Shown piece by piece: positions 32,006-39,159 of a stretch of 57,564 nt of DNA. How positions within the stretch are numbered: position 1 is the stretch's first letter; each line of letters opens with the position of its first letter. Source of the DNA: Chloroflexota bacterium (GTDB lineage: Bacteria; Chloroflexota; Dehalococcoidia; SM23-28-2; RBG-16-64-32); assembly GCA_022561635.1 (NCBI GenBank), contig JADFQV010000007.1, positions 1-57,564 of the forward strand. Reading direction: 5' to 3'. The notes beneath the pieces are model-generated. The model had not been told where the DNA came from and made no database searches. It saw nothing but the letters and a program-made list of their open reading frames with translations. Both the position numbers and the translations under genes were made by a program.

Positions 32006-33403
32006 TCAGGCGGAGACGGCGGTGTATTTCTCGGGGGCGCGGACGAACTGACGCAGGCAGGCGTCGGAGCAGAAGGAGTGCTCGACGCCGTTGCGGGTGA
32101 GACGAGCGGCGACTTCGCCCTTGCCGAGCTCCATGCCGCAGACCGGGTCGGTGACCTTCTCGATCGTCTCAGTCGTGGCCGGGCGCGGCTCGAACAGCTC
32201 TACTTCGGCGGCGAGGCCCTTGAGGCGCTGTTGGCCGATGCGAGTCCACTCGACACCCTCGAGTTCGCGGGCGCGGTTGCGCACCTCGGCGGAGACGAGA
32301 ATCTGGTGCCGGTCCGCGGTGTCGGCGAGGCGCGAGGCGATGTTGACGTTGGAGCCGATGTAGTCACCCTCGCGATAGAGAACGGGGCCGTAGTGGAGTC
32401 CGACCCGGATCGCCGGGAACTGTGGCTCGGAAACGGCGCGCTGCTCCAGTTCGAGAGCGAAGGAGACGGCGGAATAGCACTCCGGGAAGACGATCATGAA
32501 GCCGTCGCCGATCTGTTTGACGACGCGGCCATGGCAGCGCACGTTGGCGATGCGCACCATCTCGGCAAAGCGGGATACGACCTCGGCCGCTTTGAGGTCG
32601 CCCATCGCCTCGGCCAGGGGGGTGAAGCTGGCGAGGTCGACGAACATGATCGCCTGGCGAATCTGGCCGGGGACCTCCGGCGGGTCGACCAATCCCGATT
32701 CCTCTTCCAGGTGCATGAGCATGTCGTCCCAGGCGGCCTGGATGGCGCCCTTGCGGAAGAAGTACATGAGCACCGGCTCCACGAGTGGTTCGACGCGGCT
32801 GAAAAGCTGCTCGTGGCTCTCCTGCGTGTGTTCCGTGCCCGGCTGGTGGTGGAGGTAGAGGTGCGAGGTGCGATGGCCGACCTCGGCGGCGCGGCGCATG
32901 AGGTCGGCGTAGACACGCAGGACCTGCATGAGAGCGTCCGGGGGGTAGCCGGCGTCGAGGGCAACCTTGAGCGAGCTGAGGCAGCCGATGTCGTCCTCCT
33001 CGAGCATGCCGGCGCTGTCCGCGACTCCGGTCGCTTCTACGAACGTCCTGGCCTGATCGAGGTCGAGTCCGGCCAGTTCGGCGGACTCAGCCAGCGTGAA
33101 CCTGGGAGTGGAGAGGTGGCTGGTCATCTCGTCCAGATAGAACTGGCGCGCGGAATCCGGGTTGTGAAGGGCGTTGTAGATGTCGTCGAGCGAGTGCCCA
33201 TAGTGGAGAAACTGGTGGATAAGGCGCACACGGCCGATGTCCTCGACGCTGAAGACGTCTTCTCCCTCGCGGCCGATCAGTCCGCGGGAGTGCCAGGCTT
33301 CGAGCTTCTTCGCGGGTTCGGCCGTGCGGCTGGCGAGCTCCTCGAGGGACAGCGGCGCACTGGATATGGGGCCAAGACCCCGGTTCTTGGGCGAGCTGGT
33401 CAT
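32006..33403 (-). CDS. Class III adenylate/guanylate cyclase with regulatory N-terminus and YHS domain
   Basis: 465 residues. (1) A MerR-like helix-turn-helix (~18-80: LEAWHSRGLIGREG ... HYGHSLDDIYNAL). (2) A region like the regulatory domain of mycobacterial Rv1264 (~100-200). (3) A class III cyclase domain (~235-400) with metal Asp in MFVDLASFT and IGDGFMIVF, and the transition-state Asn/Arg in SNVNIASRL, so it looks active. (4) A C-terminal YHS metal-binding domain (DPVCGMEL ... FCSDACLRQF). ATG 33403 overlaps the acpS stop (ATGA). Substrate base is not clear. Confidence 0.88.
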   Translation of the reverse strand: MTSSPKNRGLGPISSAPLSLEELASRTAEPAKKLEAWHSRGLIGREGEDVFSVEDIGRVRLIHQFLHYGHSLDDIYNALHNPDSARQFYLDEMTSHLSTPRFTLAESAELAGLDLDQARTFVEATGVADSAGMLEEDDIGCLSSLKVALDAGYPPDALMQVLRVYADLMRRAAEVGHRTSHLYLHHQPGTEHTQESHEQLFSRVEPLVEPVLMYFFRKGAIQAAWDDMLMHLEEESGLVDPPEVPGQIRQAIMFVDLASFTPLAEAMGDLKAAEVVSRFAEMVRIANVRCHGRVVKQIGDGFMIVFPECYSAVSFALELEQRAVSEPQFPAIRVGLHYGPVLYREGDYIGSNVNIASRLADTADRHQILVSAEVRNRARELEGVEWTRIGQQRLKGLAAEVELFEPRPATTETIEKVTDPVCGMELGKGEVAARLTRNGVEHSFCSDACLRQFVRAPEKYTAVSA

Positions 33404-33843
33404 GTCAGTTGCCCCCTTTCGCGGAGGATTCCCGCGAACCGCTCCCGCCACTGATCCCGGTCGGGTTCGAGGTCGCGCGAAACAGCCACGACCATGGCGA
33501 CGGCGAGCTCGCGGCTGTGGCTGAGGCTGATGTCGATGCCCTCCAGGGCGATGCGCTCGGCCCGGGCCTGCGCCCTGCCATGGAGGTAGACGAGCGGCTT
33601 ACCGCGGTGGTTGGGGAGGATCTCGATCTCGCGCCAGGCAACGCCGTGGGCGCCAGTGCCCAGCGCCTTCATCACGGCCTCCTTGCCGGCGAAGCGCGCC
33701 GCCAGTTCGCTGGCGCGGCCACGGCAGAAGGCGACTTCGAGCGGCGTGTAGACGCGCTGGAGGAAGCGGTCGCCGAACTTCGCCAGCGAGGCCTCGATGC
33801 GGGCGATTTCGATTATGTCGACACCTGTAGCGCCTTGCTTCAT
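33400..33843 (-). CDS. acpS: Holo-[acyl-carrier-protein] synthase
   Basis: 147 residues; transfers 4'-phosphopantetheine from CoA to apo-ACP. Motifs are GVDIIEIARIE at the N-terminus (metal Asp) and FAGKEAVMKALGTG (metal Glu), with the C-terminal IDISLSHSRELAVAMVV. ATG 33843 is 7 nt after TAGAAT with no Shine-Dalgarno, a leaderless candidate. A 4-nt overlap couples it to the cyclase gene. A ~25-residue C-terminal extension (RDLEPDRDQWRERF...) is longer than usual. Confidence 0.93.
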   Translation of the reverse strand: MKQGATGVDIIEIARIEASLAKFGDRFLQRVYTPLEVAFCRGRASELAARFAGKEAVMKALGTGAHGVAWREIEILPNHRGKPLVYLHGRAQARAERIALEGIDISLSHSRELAVAMVVAVSRDLEPDRDQWRERFAGILRERGQLT

Positions 33844-33935
33844 GCGTTCGATTCTAACGCGCGGGCCGAATCGCCGACAGTGACCGGCTTCACCGCACTC
33901 CAACGAGGCACAGCGCATCGGCTAAACTAAGTTGC

Positions 33936-33974
33936 ATGGAAGGCGCTGATAGACGCGGCCAGAAGAGGCGCTAA
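33936..33974 (+). CDS. Possible 12-codon leader peptide
   Basis: ATG 33936 encodes MEGADRRGQKRR and stops 3 nt before the next ATG. TAAACT ends 7 nt before it, the same layout as the leaderless genes here. It may be the true first ORF of the transcript, feeding ribosomes to the SRPBCC gene, whose AGAGG lies inside it. Confidence 0.4.
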   Translation: MEGADRRGQKRR

Positions 33975-33977
33975 GCG

Positions 33978-34484
33978 ATGCCGTCGGTGACCGCCTCGAT
34001 CTCGATTCCCGCAACGCCGGAGAGGGTGTGGGCGGTGATATCCGACGTCGGCAACGCTCAGCGCTGGAACAAGGCCTGGAGCCGCATCGAGATGACGACG
34101 CAGTTGAGCGAGGGCCGAGGCACGCGCTTCCGCGCCCACGTCGAAAATGAGGAGGGCCCAGACCAGGCGTTTGAATTCGAGATCACGGAGTGGGTTGCGC
34201 CCGAGTACATCGTGTTCACGCCCGTCCGCGACCCGGAGGAAGAGAAGTACCAGATTACGCTGGACTGGCACTCCTTTCGCATCGTGCAGCTGGACGATGC
34301 GAACACGCGCGTGGAACTGACCGCCCAGGCGACGACGCGCGGCCTGCGCGGGGGGTTCGCGGGGCTGATACTGTGGCCGTGGCACCTGTTTGTCTGGCCG
34401 GGGCACCAGAAGCGGGGCCTGGAGGCGGCTCTGAGCTCGCTCGCGGAGCTGTTTGGCGTGCCGCCGCGGGACGACGCTTCTTGA
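33978..34484 (+). CDS. SRPBCC-family (START-like) protein
   Basis: 168 residues with the helix-grip fold: SVTASISIPATPERVWAVISDVGNAQRWN at the N-terminus, antiparallel strands, and a long C-terminal helix after an unusual aromatic segment (LILWPWHLFVWPGHQ) that may touch the membrane. Such proteins bind hydrophobic ligands in polyketide, lipid or stress pathways; no ligand can be assigned. It may be translated after the 12-codon leader ORF. Confidence 0.82.
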   Translation: MPSVTASISIPATPERVWAVISDVGNAQRWNKAWSRIEMTTQLSEGRGTRFRAHVENEEGPDQAFEFEITEWVAPEYIVFTPVRDPEEEKYQITLDWHSFRIVQLDDANTRVELTAQATTRGLRGGFAGLILWPWHLFVWPGHQKRGLEAALSSLAELFGVPPRDDAS

Positions 34485-34532
34485 GATGCGCGTAACGTCA
34501 GCCTGCTTACTGGCGCTGGCAGCCGCGGCGTA

Positions 34533-35063
34533 CTAGTCCTTCGGGCGGTCGGCGGAGCGGATTTCGAGCGCGTCGACGCCGCTTCGCACGGTGGTGAGAA
34601 AGCCCTCCAGCTCGCCCTCCAGTTTGCGAAGCGTCTGCAGCGCGTAGACGTCTGACTCGCGCATTTGGTCGAGGCTGGCCGTCTGCGCCTCGTCGAGCCG
34701 CTCGCGGGCCTGCTCTTCGGAGCCGCGGCCGAGTTCGGCGGCGCGGGACTGGGCGTCCGCCAGGAGGTCGGCCGCACGCTCTTGCGCGGCCTTCACGACT
34801 TCGGTTTCAGCGATGCGCGCCTCGAGCTGTTCCCTGGCCTGGGCGAGGAGCTGCTCCGCCTCATCTCCGGCTTCGCGCAGAACCTCGTCGCGCTGCTCCA
34901 CGATTTCGCGTGAGTCGTAGACTTCGCGCGGGACGGCGACGCGCATGCGGTCGACGATGTCGGCCAGCTTGCCGCGGTTGATGACGACGCCGCCGCCGAC
35001 CGGCAGACGACGCCCTTCGCTGAGGAGTTCTTCCAGGCGGTCGATGAGGTGGAGTATGTCCAA
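34533..35063 (-). CDS. Coiled-coil protein, DivIVA-like
   Basis: 176 residues. An N-terminal segment MDILHLIDRLEELLSEGRRLP is followed by a basic short region and a long coiled coil rich in Glu/Ala/Arg (~60-150). Resembles the DivIVA/ATP-synthase-b-like proteins often found next to coaD in Gram-positive-type genomes; a role in polar growth or division is possible but unproven. 9 nt downstream of coaD, so probably co-transcribed. Confidence 0.75.
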   Translation of the reverse strand: MDILHLIDRLEELLSEGRRLPVGGGVVINRGKLADIVDRMRVAVPREVYDSREIVEQRDEVLREAGDEAEQLLAQAREQLEARIAETEVVKAAQERAADLLADAQSRAAELGRGSEEQARERLDEAQTASLDQMRESDVYALQTLRKLEGELEGFLTTVRSGVDALEIRSADRPKD

Positions 35064-35072
35064 GAGGTGCCT

Positions 35073-35552
35073 TTAGCGCTTGATCTTCTTCTCCAACATG
35101 GCGACGACGTGCGCCGGAACGAGGTCGCCAACGTCGTAGCCCAGTCTGGCGACTTCGCGGATGCGGTGGCCGCTGATGTAGAGGTGTTCGAGGCTGGCCA
35201 TCATGTATACGGACTCGATCTCTGGGGCCATCGTCTTGTTCATGAGGGCCATGTCCAGTTCGGCCTCGAAGTCGGTAACGGCGCGAATGCCGCGGACGAG
35301 GACGTTGGCGCTTTCCTTGCGCGCGAAGTCGACGACGAGGCCGTCGAACGTCTTTACGGTGACGTTGCTGAGATGCTTGACCGCGTCGCTGAACATCGAC
35401 ACGCGCTCCGCGGTGGAGAAGAGGCAATCCTTTGGCGCGAGGTCATAAACGGCGACGGTGACTTCCGCGAAGAGGCTGGCGGCGCGCTGCGTGATATCAA
35501 CGTGGCCGTTAGTTACAGGGTCAAATCTGCCAGGGTAAAGTGCGGTCGCCAA
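35073..35552 (-). CDS. coaD: Phosphopantetheine adenylyltransferase
   Basis: 159 residues; makes dephospho-CoA from ATP and 4'-phosphopantetheine. The nucleotidyltransferase motif TNGHVDI near residue 14 is intact, as is LVRGIRAVTDFEAELDMALMN. Two usual positions differ: GRFDP instead of GSFDP, and YISGHRIREVA where most enzymes have ISSS-x-hREVA. TTG start set by GGAGGT 6 nt upstream. Middle gene of rsmD-coaD-(coiled coil), a common bacterial cluster. Confidence 0.95.
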   Translation of the reverse strand: MATALYPGRFDPVTNGHVDITQRAASLFAEVTVAVYDLAPKDCLFSTAERVSMFSDAVKHLSNVTVKTFDGLVVDFARKESANVLVRGIRAVTDFEAELDMALMNKTMAPEIESVYMMASLEHLYISGHRIREVARLGYDVGDLVPAHVVAMLEKKIKR

Positions 35553-35567
35553 GCCGTTACCTCCTCG

Positions 35568-36122
35568 TCAATCGGGCCGGTAGATCGAGACTGAACTGTC
35601 GCCGTGACGCAGAGAGCGTACCAGCAAGAAGGGTCCGATGGCAGCGGCCGCTTCTTCGCGGGTGCTGTGTTCGAGGGCGATGGTGCCATGATCGCCGTCG
35701 ATGGCGCCGGACTGTGCCAAGCGCTCCAGGAGCGCGATCGCCGCGGGGTCAGCGTACGGTGGGTCGGCGAGAACGAGCGTGTATGGGCCGGCGAGACGCC
35801 CGACGGCGCGTTCCACGGGCGCGACGATGACCTGGGCGGAATCAGTGAAGGCGAGCGCATCCAAGTTTTCGCGGATGACGTCGGCCATGGCCCGGTTCTT
35901 CTCGACGAAGTGGCAGGACTCGCCGCCGCGGCTCAACGCTTCGATGCCGAGGGCGCCGGTGCCGGCGTAGAGATCGAGCGTGTGGGTGAAGTCCGCGCCG
36001 AGGGCGGCGAGCGAGTCGAAGAGGGCGCCGCGAACGAGGTCGGAGCTGGGCCGCACGTCCGAGGCGCGGCCAGGCGGACCTTTGAGTTGCCTGCCGCGGG
36101 CGCTGCCGGCGATCACGCGCAC
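35568..36122 (-). CDS. rsmD: 16S rRNA (guanine966-N2)-methyltransferase
   Basis: 184 residues; methylates G966 of 16S rRNA. Signatures are the N-terminal MRVIAGSARGRQLKGP, RPSSDLVRGALFDSL, the SAM motif LDLYAGTGALGIEALSRG and catalytic DPPY in LVLADPPYAD. GTG 36122 directly abuts GGGGAG; a second GTG at 36116 has better spacing (6 nt) and would drop only two residues. Upstream of coaD by 15 nt. Confidence 0.95.
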   Translation of the reverse strand: MRVIAGSARGRQLKGPPGRASDVRPSSDLVRGALFDSLAALGADFTHTLDLYAGTGALGIEALSRGGESCHFVEKNRAMADVIRENLDALAFTDSAQVIVAPVERAVGRLAGPYTLVLADPPYADPAAIALLERLAQSGAIDGDHGTIALEHSTREEAAAAIGPFLLVRSLRHGDSSVSIYRPD

Positions 36123-36132
36123 CTCCCCTGAC

Positions 36133-38403
36133 TCACTCTGCGAGAACGACGAAGATGTTGACGCCGTCGTCGCCGAAGGCTGTGGCGCCCGAGGCGGTGT
36201 CTTCGACGCTGCCCCTGACCGTGATCACGTAGGGGTCGTCGTTCGCCGCTGGCTCGTCGGGAGCGGCCGCGTTGTAGGTGCACTGAATCTCGTCCGCGCC
36301 GCCGTCCAGGATGTCCAGACCGGCTGCGGCGTCACCATCGTCGGGTGGAATGACGATGCCGATGATGTCGCCGCCGCCCGCTGTGAGGCAGGTGGCACCC
36401 TGGAAGAAGTCCTGGAAGTTGGTGACCGTGACCGGGACCGAAAAATCGTTGTCGAACGTGACCAGGTACGTGACGTTCCCGCCCGGGGTCGTGGTCTCGT
36501 TGTTGGTGAAGGAGCCGTCGCCGTCCGTGTCTGCCCGGACGCCGACTTCGACGCGTTGGGTGCCGACCGGTGGTTCTGGCGTGGTCGTTGGCGTCGGCGA
36601 CGGCGTTGGCGTTGGCGTTGGCGTGGCTGTCGGCGTGCCGGGACCGAACGTCTCAAGCGGTGAGGCGTCCGGGTCATCGCTCTCGTTGACCACTACGGAT
36701 ATCTCCTGGCCGAACCGTCGATCGCCGTCGCTGACGATGAGGATGATCGGGTAGGTGCCGTTGGAAGGGGCGATCCAGGTGGCGTTCGTGCCGGAGGCTG
36801 CGCCGAGGTCGCCACCGCCGGGCGCCTGCCACAGCGGCATGAGCATCGTCTCGCTCGGCCGGTTGAGAGAGACGGTCGAGGTGATGACCAGCTCGTTAAT
36901 GCGCCCCCAGACGTTGGCGACGTCCGACTCTGCGGAAGCGTCGGAGACGGCGACGCCACCGAGTCCGTAAGCCTGGACTAGCTCAAGCTTAAAGCCGACA
37001 CTGTATGAGTTTTCGAAGTAGATGCGGCGGCGATCGGTGCCGCCGATCGTGAAGGCGACGGCCGCCGCGTTCTCGTCCCAGGCCATGGGCGAGGCGCCCT
37101 CGTCCTCGTCCAGGCTCTCAGCGACGATGAGGACAGTAGCACCGGGGACGATCTCGTCGGGGTTGTCCGGCTCGCGCACGACAGCTCGGGAGGCCAGGAC
37201 CATGGCGCTCTGGTAGCCGATGGCGCGTGCGACCTCTCTGGTCTCGATGCTAAACGGGTTGATGACGAGGAGGATCTTCTGCGGTGGCACGTCCTCAGTC
37301 AGGCGCGCGATGCCGTCCGGCATGTTGTCCCAGTACGAGATGGGGTCGGCGATGGGCAGCACCTTGATGTAGTCGGCGAGGACGCCCAGCTGTTCCCAAT
37401 CGTAGGCGGAGCGCTGATCGCTGGGGGGTGGCAGCGTGAGGCTGAGGCGGTGGCCGCTCTGTCCCAAGGCGTCGGTAAGGGAGCTGACGAAGGCCGTGAA
37501 CTGGCCGTTGAGGTCGGCGTCGACCGCCGAGTATTCAAGGTCGATGCCGTCGAAGCCTTCGTCCTCCACCAGCGCCACGATCTCCTGCACGTGCACGGCC
37601 CGCAGGGTCTCGTCGGCAAGGATGTCGTCGACGATACCGGCGGTGTCAACGCTGCTGCCGACGATCGTCGGCATATGCTGAACGCTGTCGCTTGTATTGA
37701 CCGTACTGGCGTTGCCGACGACGGAGCCGTCGGGGGCAGGGCTGAAGTCTCTGGGGCTGACGATATTGGGCCGGGCGTCGGCGTGAAGAGTGGCGCCGGA
37801 TGGCAGCGAGGCGGCGACAGTGTAGGTCTGGGCGAGCACCTGCAGGACGGCCAGGTTTACCGGCACGGCGGCGAAGTTCCCGCAGGATACGAGGCCGCGG
37901 CCGGTTGTAGTTTCGGAGCTCAGACAGCCTTGCGAGGCGAACTCCTGCGAAGGCATCACTTGTGACTCGGCGATCCGCTCCCAGCGGCCGTCCAGGAGGC
38001 TGTAGAAGCCGAGGACAGCGTCGCTGGAGACGTTGATCGTGAGCGGCAGAGCGATCGTGACCGGAATCGCCTCCTCTGCCTCGAACTCGATGTACTGGCT
38101 GGCCGCGGCGAGGCCAGGCGGCAATCCCGGCATGGCGATCAGGCGGCCACTGACGCCGTCGGCCACTTGAATCGTCTGGCCGGAGTCGCTGCTGTTATCG
38201 TCGCCGCCGCTGAGCAGGGACGAGAATACGAAGACGAGAACGATGACAATGGCGAGAAAGGCGATCGTGCCGCCGATGATGATCGGCGCGGGATCGCGCT
38301 CGGGGCGTTGTTTCAGGAGGCGCTCGAACGGGCCCTCCGGCCGCGGCAAATCGCGGCGCAGGGGCCGCCGAGGCGGCTCTTCGCGGGGCGGCTTATCACG
38401 CAT
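36133..38403 (-). CDS. Membrane-anchored GH18-like exoprotein
   Basis: 756 residues. A basic cytosolic N-terminus (~40), one transmembrane helix (~43-65), an extracellular domain (~80-220), a GH18-type TIM barrel (~240-490) with the catalytic-style motif FDGIDLEYS (DxxDxE-like, Glu present), an Ig/PKD-like segment, a Thr/Pro repeat linker (~590-615) and a C-terminal beta domain similar to surface-adhesion repeats. Known GH18 members cleave chitin or peptidoglycan or bind spore walls; LysM-free. Separate from rsmD by 10 nt, but probably its own transcript. Confidence 0.82.
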   Translation of the reverse strand: MRDKPPREEPPRRPLRRDLPRPEGPFERLLKQRPERDPAPIIIGGTIAFLAIVIVLVFVFSSLLSGGDDNSSDSGQTIQVADGVSGRLIAMPGLPPGLAAASQYIEFEAEEAIPVTIALPLTINVSSDAVLGFYSLLDGRWERIAESQVMPSQEFASQGCLSSETTTGRGLVSCGNFAAVPVNLAVLQVLAQTYTVAASLPSGATLHADARPNIVSPRDFSPAPDGSVVGNASTVNTSDSVQHMPTIVGSSVDTAGIVDDILADETLRAVHVQEIVALVEDEGFDGIDLEYSAVDADLNGQFTAFVSSLTDALGQSGHRLSLTLPPPSDQRSAYDWEQLGVLADYIKVLPIADPISYWDNMPDGIARLTEDVPPQKILLVINPFSIETREVARAIGYQSAMVLASRAVVREPDNPDEIVPGATVLIVAESLDEDEGASPMAWDENAAAVAFTIGGTDRRRIYFENSYSVGFKLELVQAYGLGGVAVSDASAESDVANVWGRINELVITSTVSLNRPSETMLMPLWQAPGGGDLGAASGTNATWIAPSNGTYPIILIVSDGDRRFGQEISVVVNESDDPDASPLETFGPGTPTATPTPTPTPSPTPTTTPEPPVGTQRVEVGVRADTDGDGSFTNNETTTPGGNVTYLVTFDNDFSVPVTVTNFQDFFQGATCLTAGGGDIIGIVIPPDDGDAAAGLDILDGGADEIQCTYNAAAPDEPAANDDPYVITVRGSVEDTASGATAFGDDGVNIFVVLAE

Positions 38404-38525
38404 TCGTTAAAGGGGTCGCTGCTTCTGGATTAGATACGGCAGGAGGGGGCAAAGGGATGCCAAATCCTAGGTCAGCGGTAGTGTAACACAGCGTCTGCGG
38501 GGGAAAAACAGTGACGCCAGACTGC

Positions 38526-38554
38526 TTTACAGCGACCGCCGGCCTGCCTATAAT
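38526..38554 (+). promoter_or_regulatory. greA promoter
   Basis: TTTACA (38526-38531) and perfect TATAAT (38549-38554), spacing 17 bp. The expected start near 38561 gives a ~60-nt leader containing the 38576 hairpin. Confidence 0.75.
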
Positions 38555-38575
38555 TTGCCTTGACACGACCGGAAC

Positions 38576-38606
38576 GACTGTGGGCGTCGCTCACAGTCTA
38601 TTTTTT
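38576..38606 (+). terminator. Intrinsic terminator in the greA leader (attenuator)
   Basis: GACTGTGGGC (38576-38585) pairs with GCTCACAGTC (38589-38598) around a 3-nt loop, one G-U wobble, followed by TATTTTTT. It lies between the promoter and the greA start, so it must be read through for greA expression. Confidence 0.75.
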
Positions 38607-38621
38607 ACGGTAGGTATGGAT

Positions 38622-39089
38622 ATGGCAACCAGAGACGTACCCGTTACCAAAGAGGGCCTGGCCAAGATCGAGTCGGAGCTGAGCGAGCTTGTCAACGTTC
38701 GGCGGCCGGAGCTGGCGCAGCGCCTGCACGACTCCAAGGAGCTTGCCGGCCCGCAGAACACGCCCGAGTACGAGGACGCCCGCACCGATCAGGCGTTCAT
38801 CGAGGGCCGCATCCTGGAGCTCGAGAACATGATCGAGAACGCGGTGATCATCAAGGAGACGCACGACCACCGGAAAGTGTCGCTGGGCTCGACCGTGAAG
38901 CTCAAGAACCACGAGGGGAAGACGGCTGTGTACACGATCGTCGGTGTGGCGGAGACGGATCTCAAGGCGGGCAAGATCAGCAACGAATCGCCGATGGGCG
39001 GGGCGCTGCTGGGCCGCACAGTGGGCGAGGAGCTCGAGGTCGAGGCGCCGGCTGGAACTCTGACCTGGAAGATCGTGTCCGTCGACTAG
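38622..39089 (+). CDS. greA: GreA-family transcription factor with degenerate catalytic tip
   Basis: 155 residues with normal GreA layout: coiled coil (~1-75) and FKBP-like domain (KVSLGSTVKLKN, ISNESPMGGALLGR). An ungapped alignment from RRPE to EGRI against E. coli GreA puts AGPQNTPEY where E. coli has GDLKENAEY: Asp41 is Gly and Glu44 is Asn, so the acids that activate RNA polymerase cleavage are missing. It may bind the secondary channel without cleaving. ATG 38622 has TAGGT 7 nt upstream; ATG 38616 is an alternative. Confidence 0.9.
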   Translation: MATRDVPVTKEGLAKIESELSELVNVRRPELAQRLHDSKELAGPQNTPEYEDARTDQAFIEGRILELENMIENAVIIKETHDHRKVSLGSTVKLKNHEGKTAVYTIVGVAETDLKAGKISNESPMGGALLGRTVGEELEVEAPAGTLTWKIVSVD

Positions 39090-39118
39090 CGATGGGCCTA
39101 ACCTAAGGCTAGAATCAG

Positions 39119-39150
39119 GCGGGGTCCCGCAAGGGCCCCGCTCATTTTTT
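39119..39150 (+). terminator. Terminator directly before lysS
   Basis: GCGGGGTCCC (39119-39128) and GGGCCCCGC (39133-39141), loop GCAA, one bulged T, then TCATTTTTT. The T-tract touches the lysS Shine-Dalgarno GGAG (39151-39154). Confidence 0.8.
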
Positions 39151-39159
39151 GGAGCAGAT

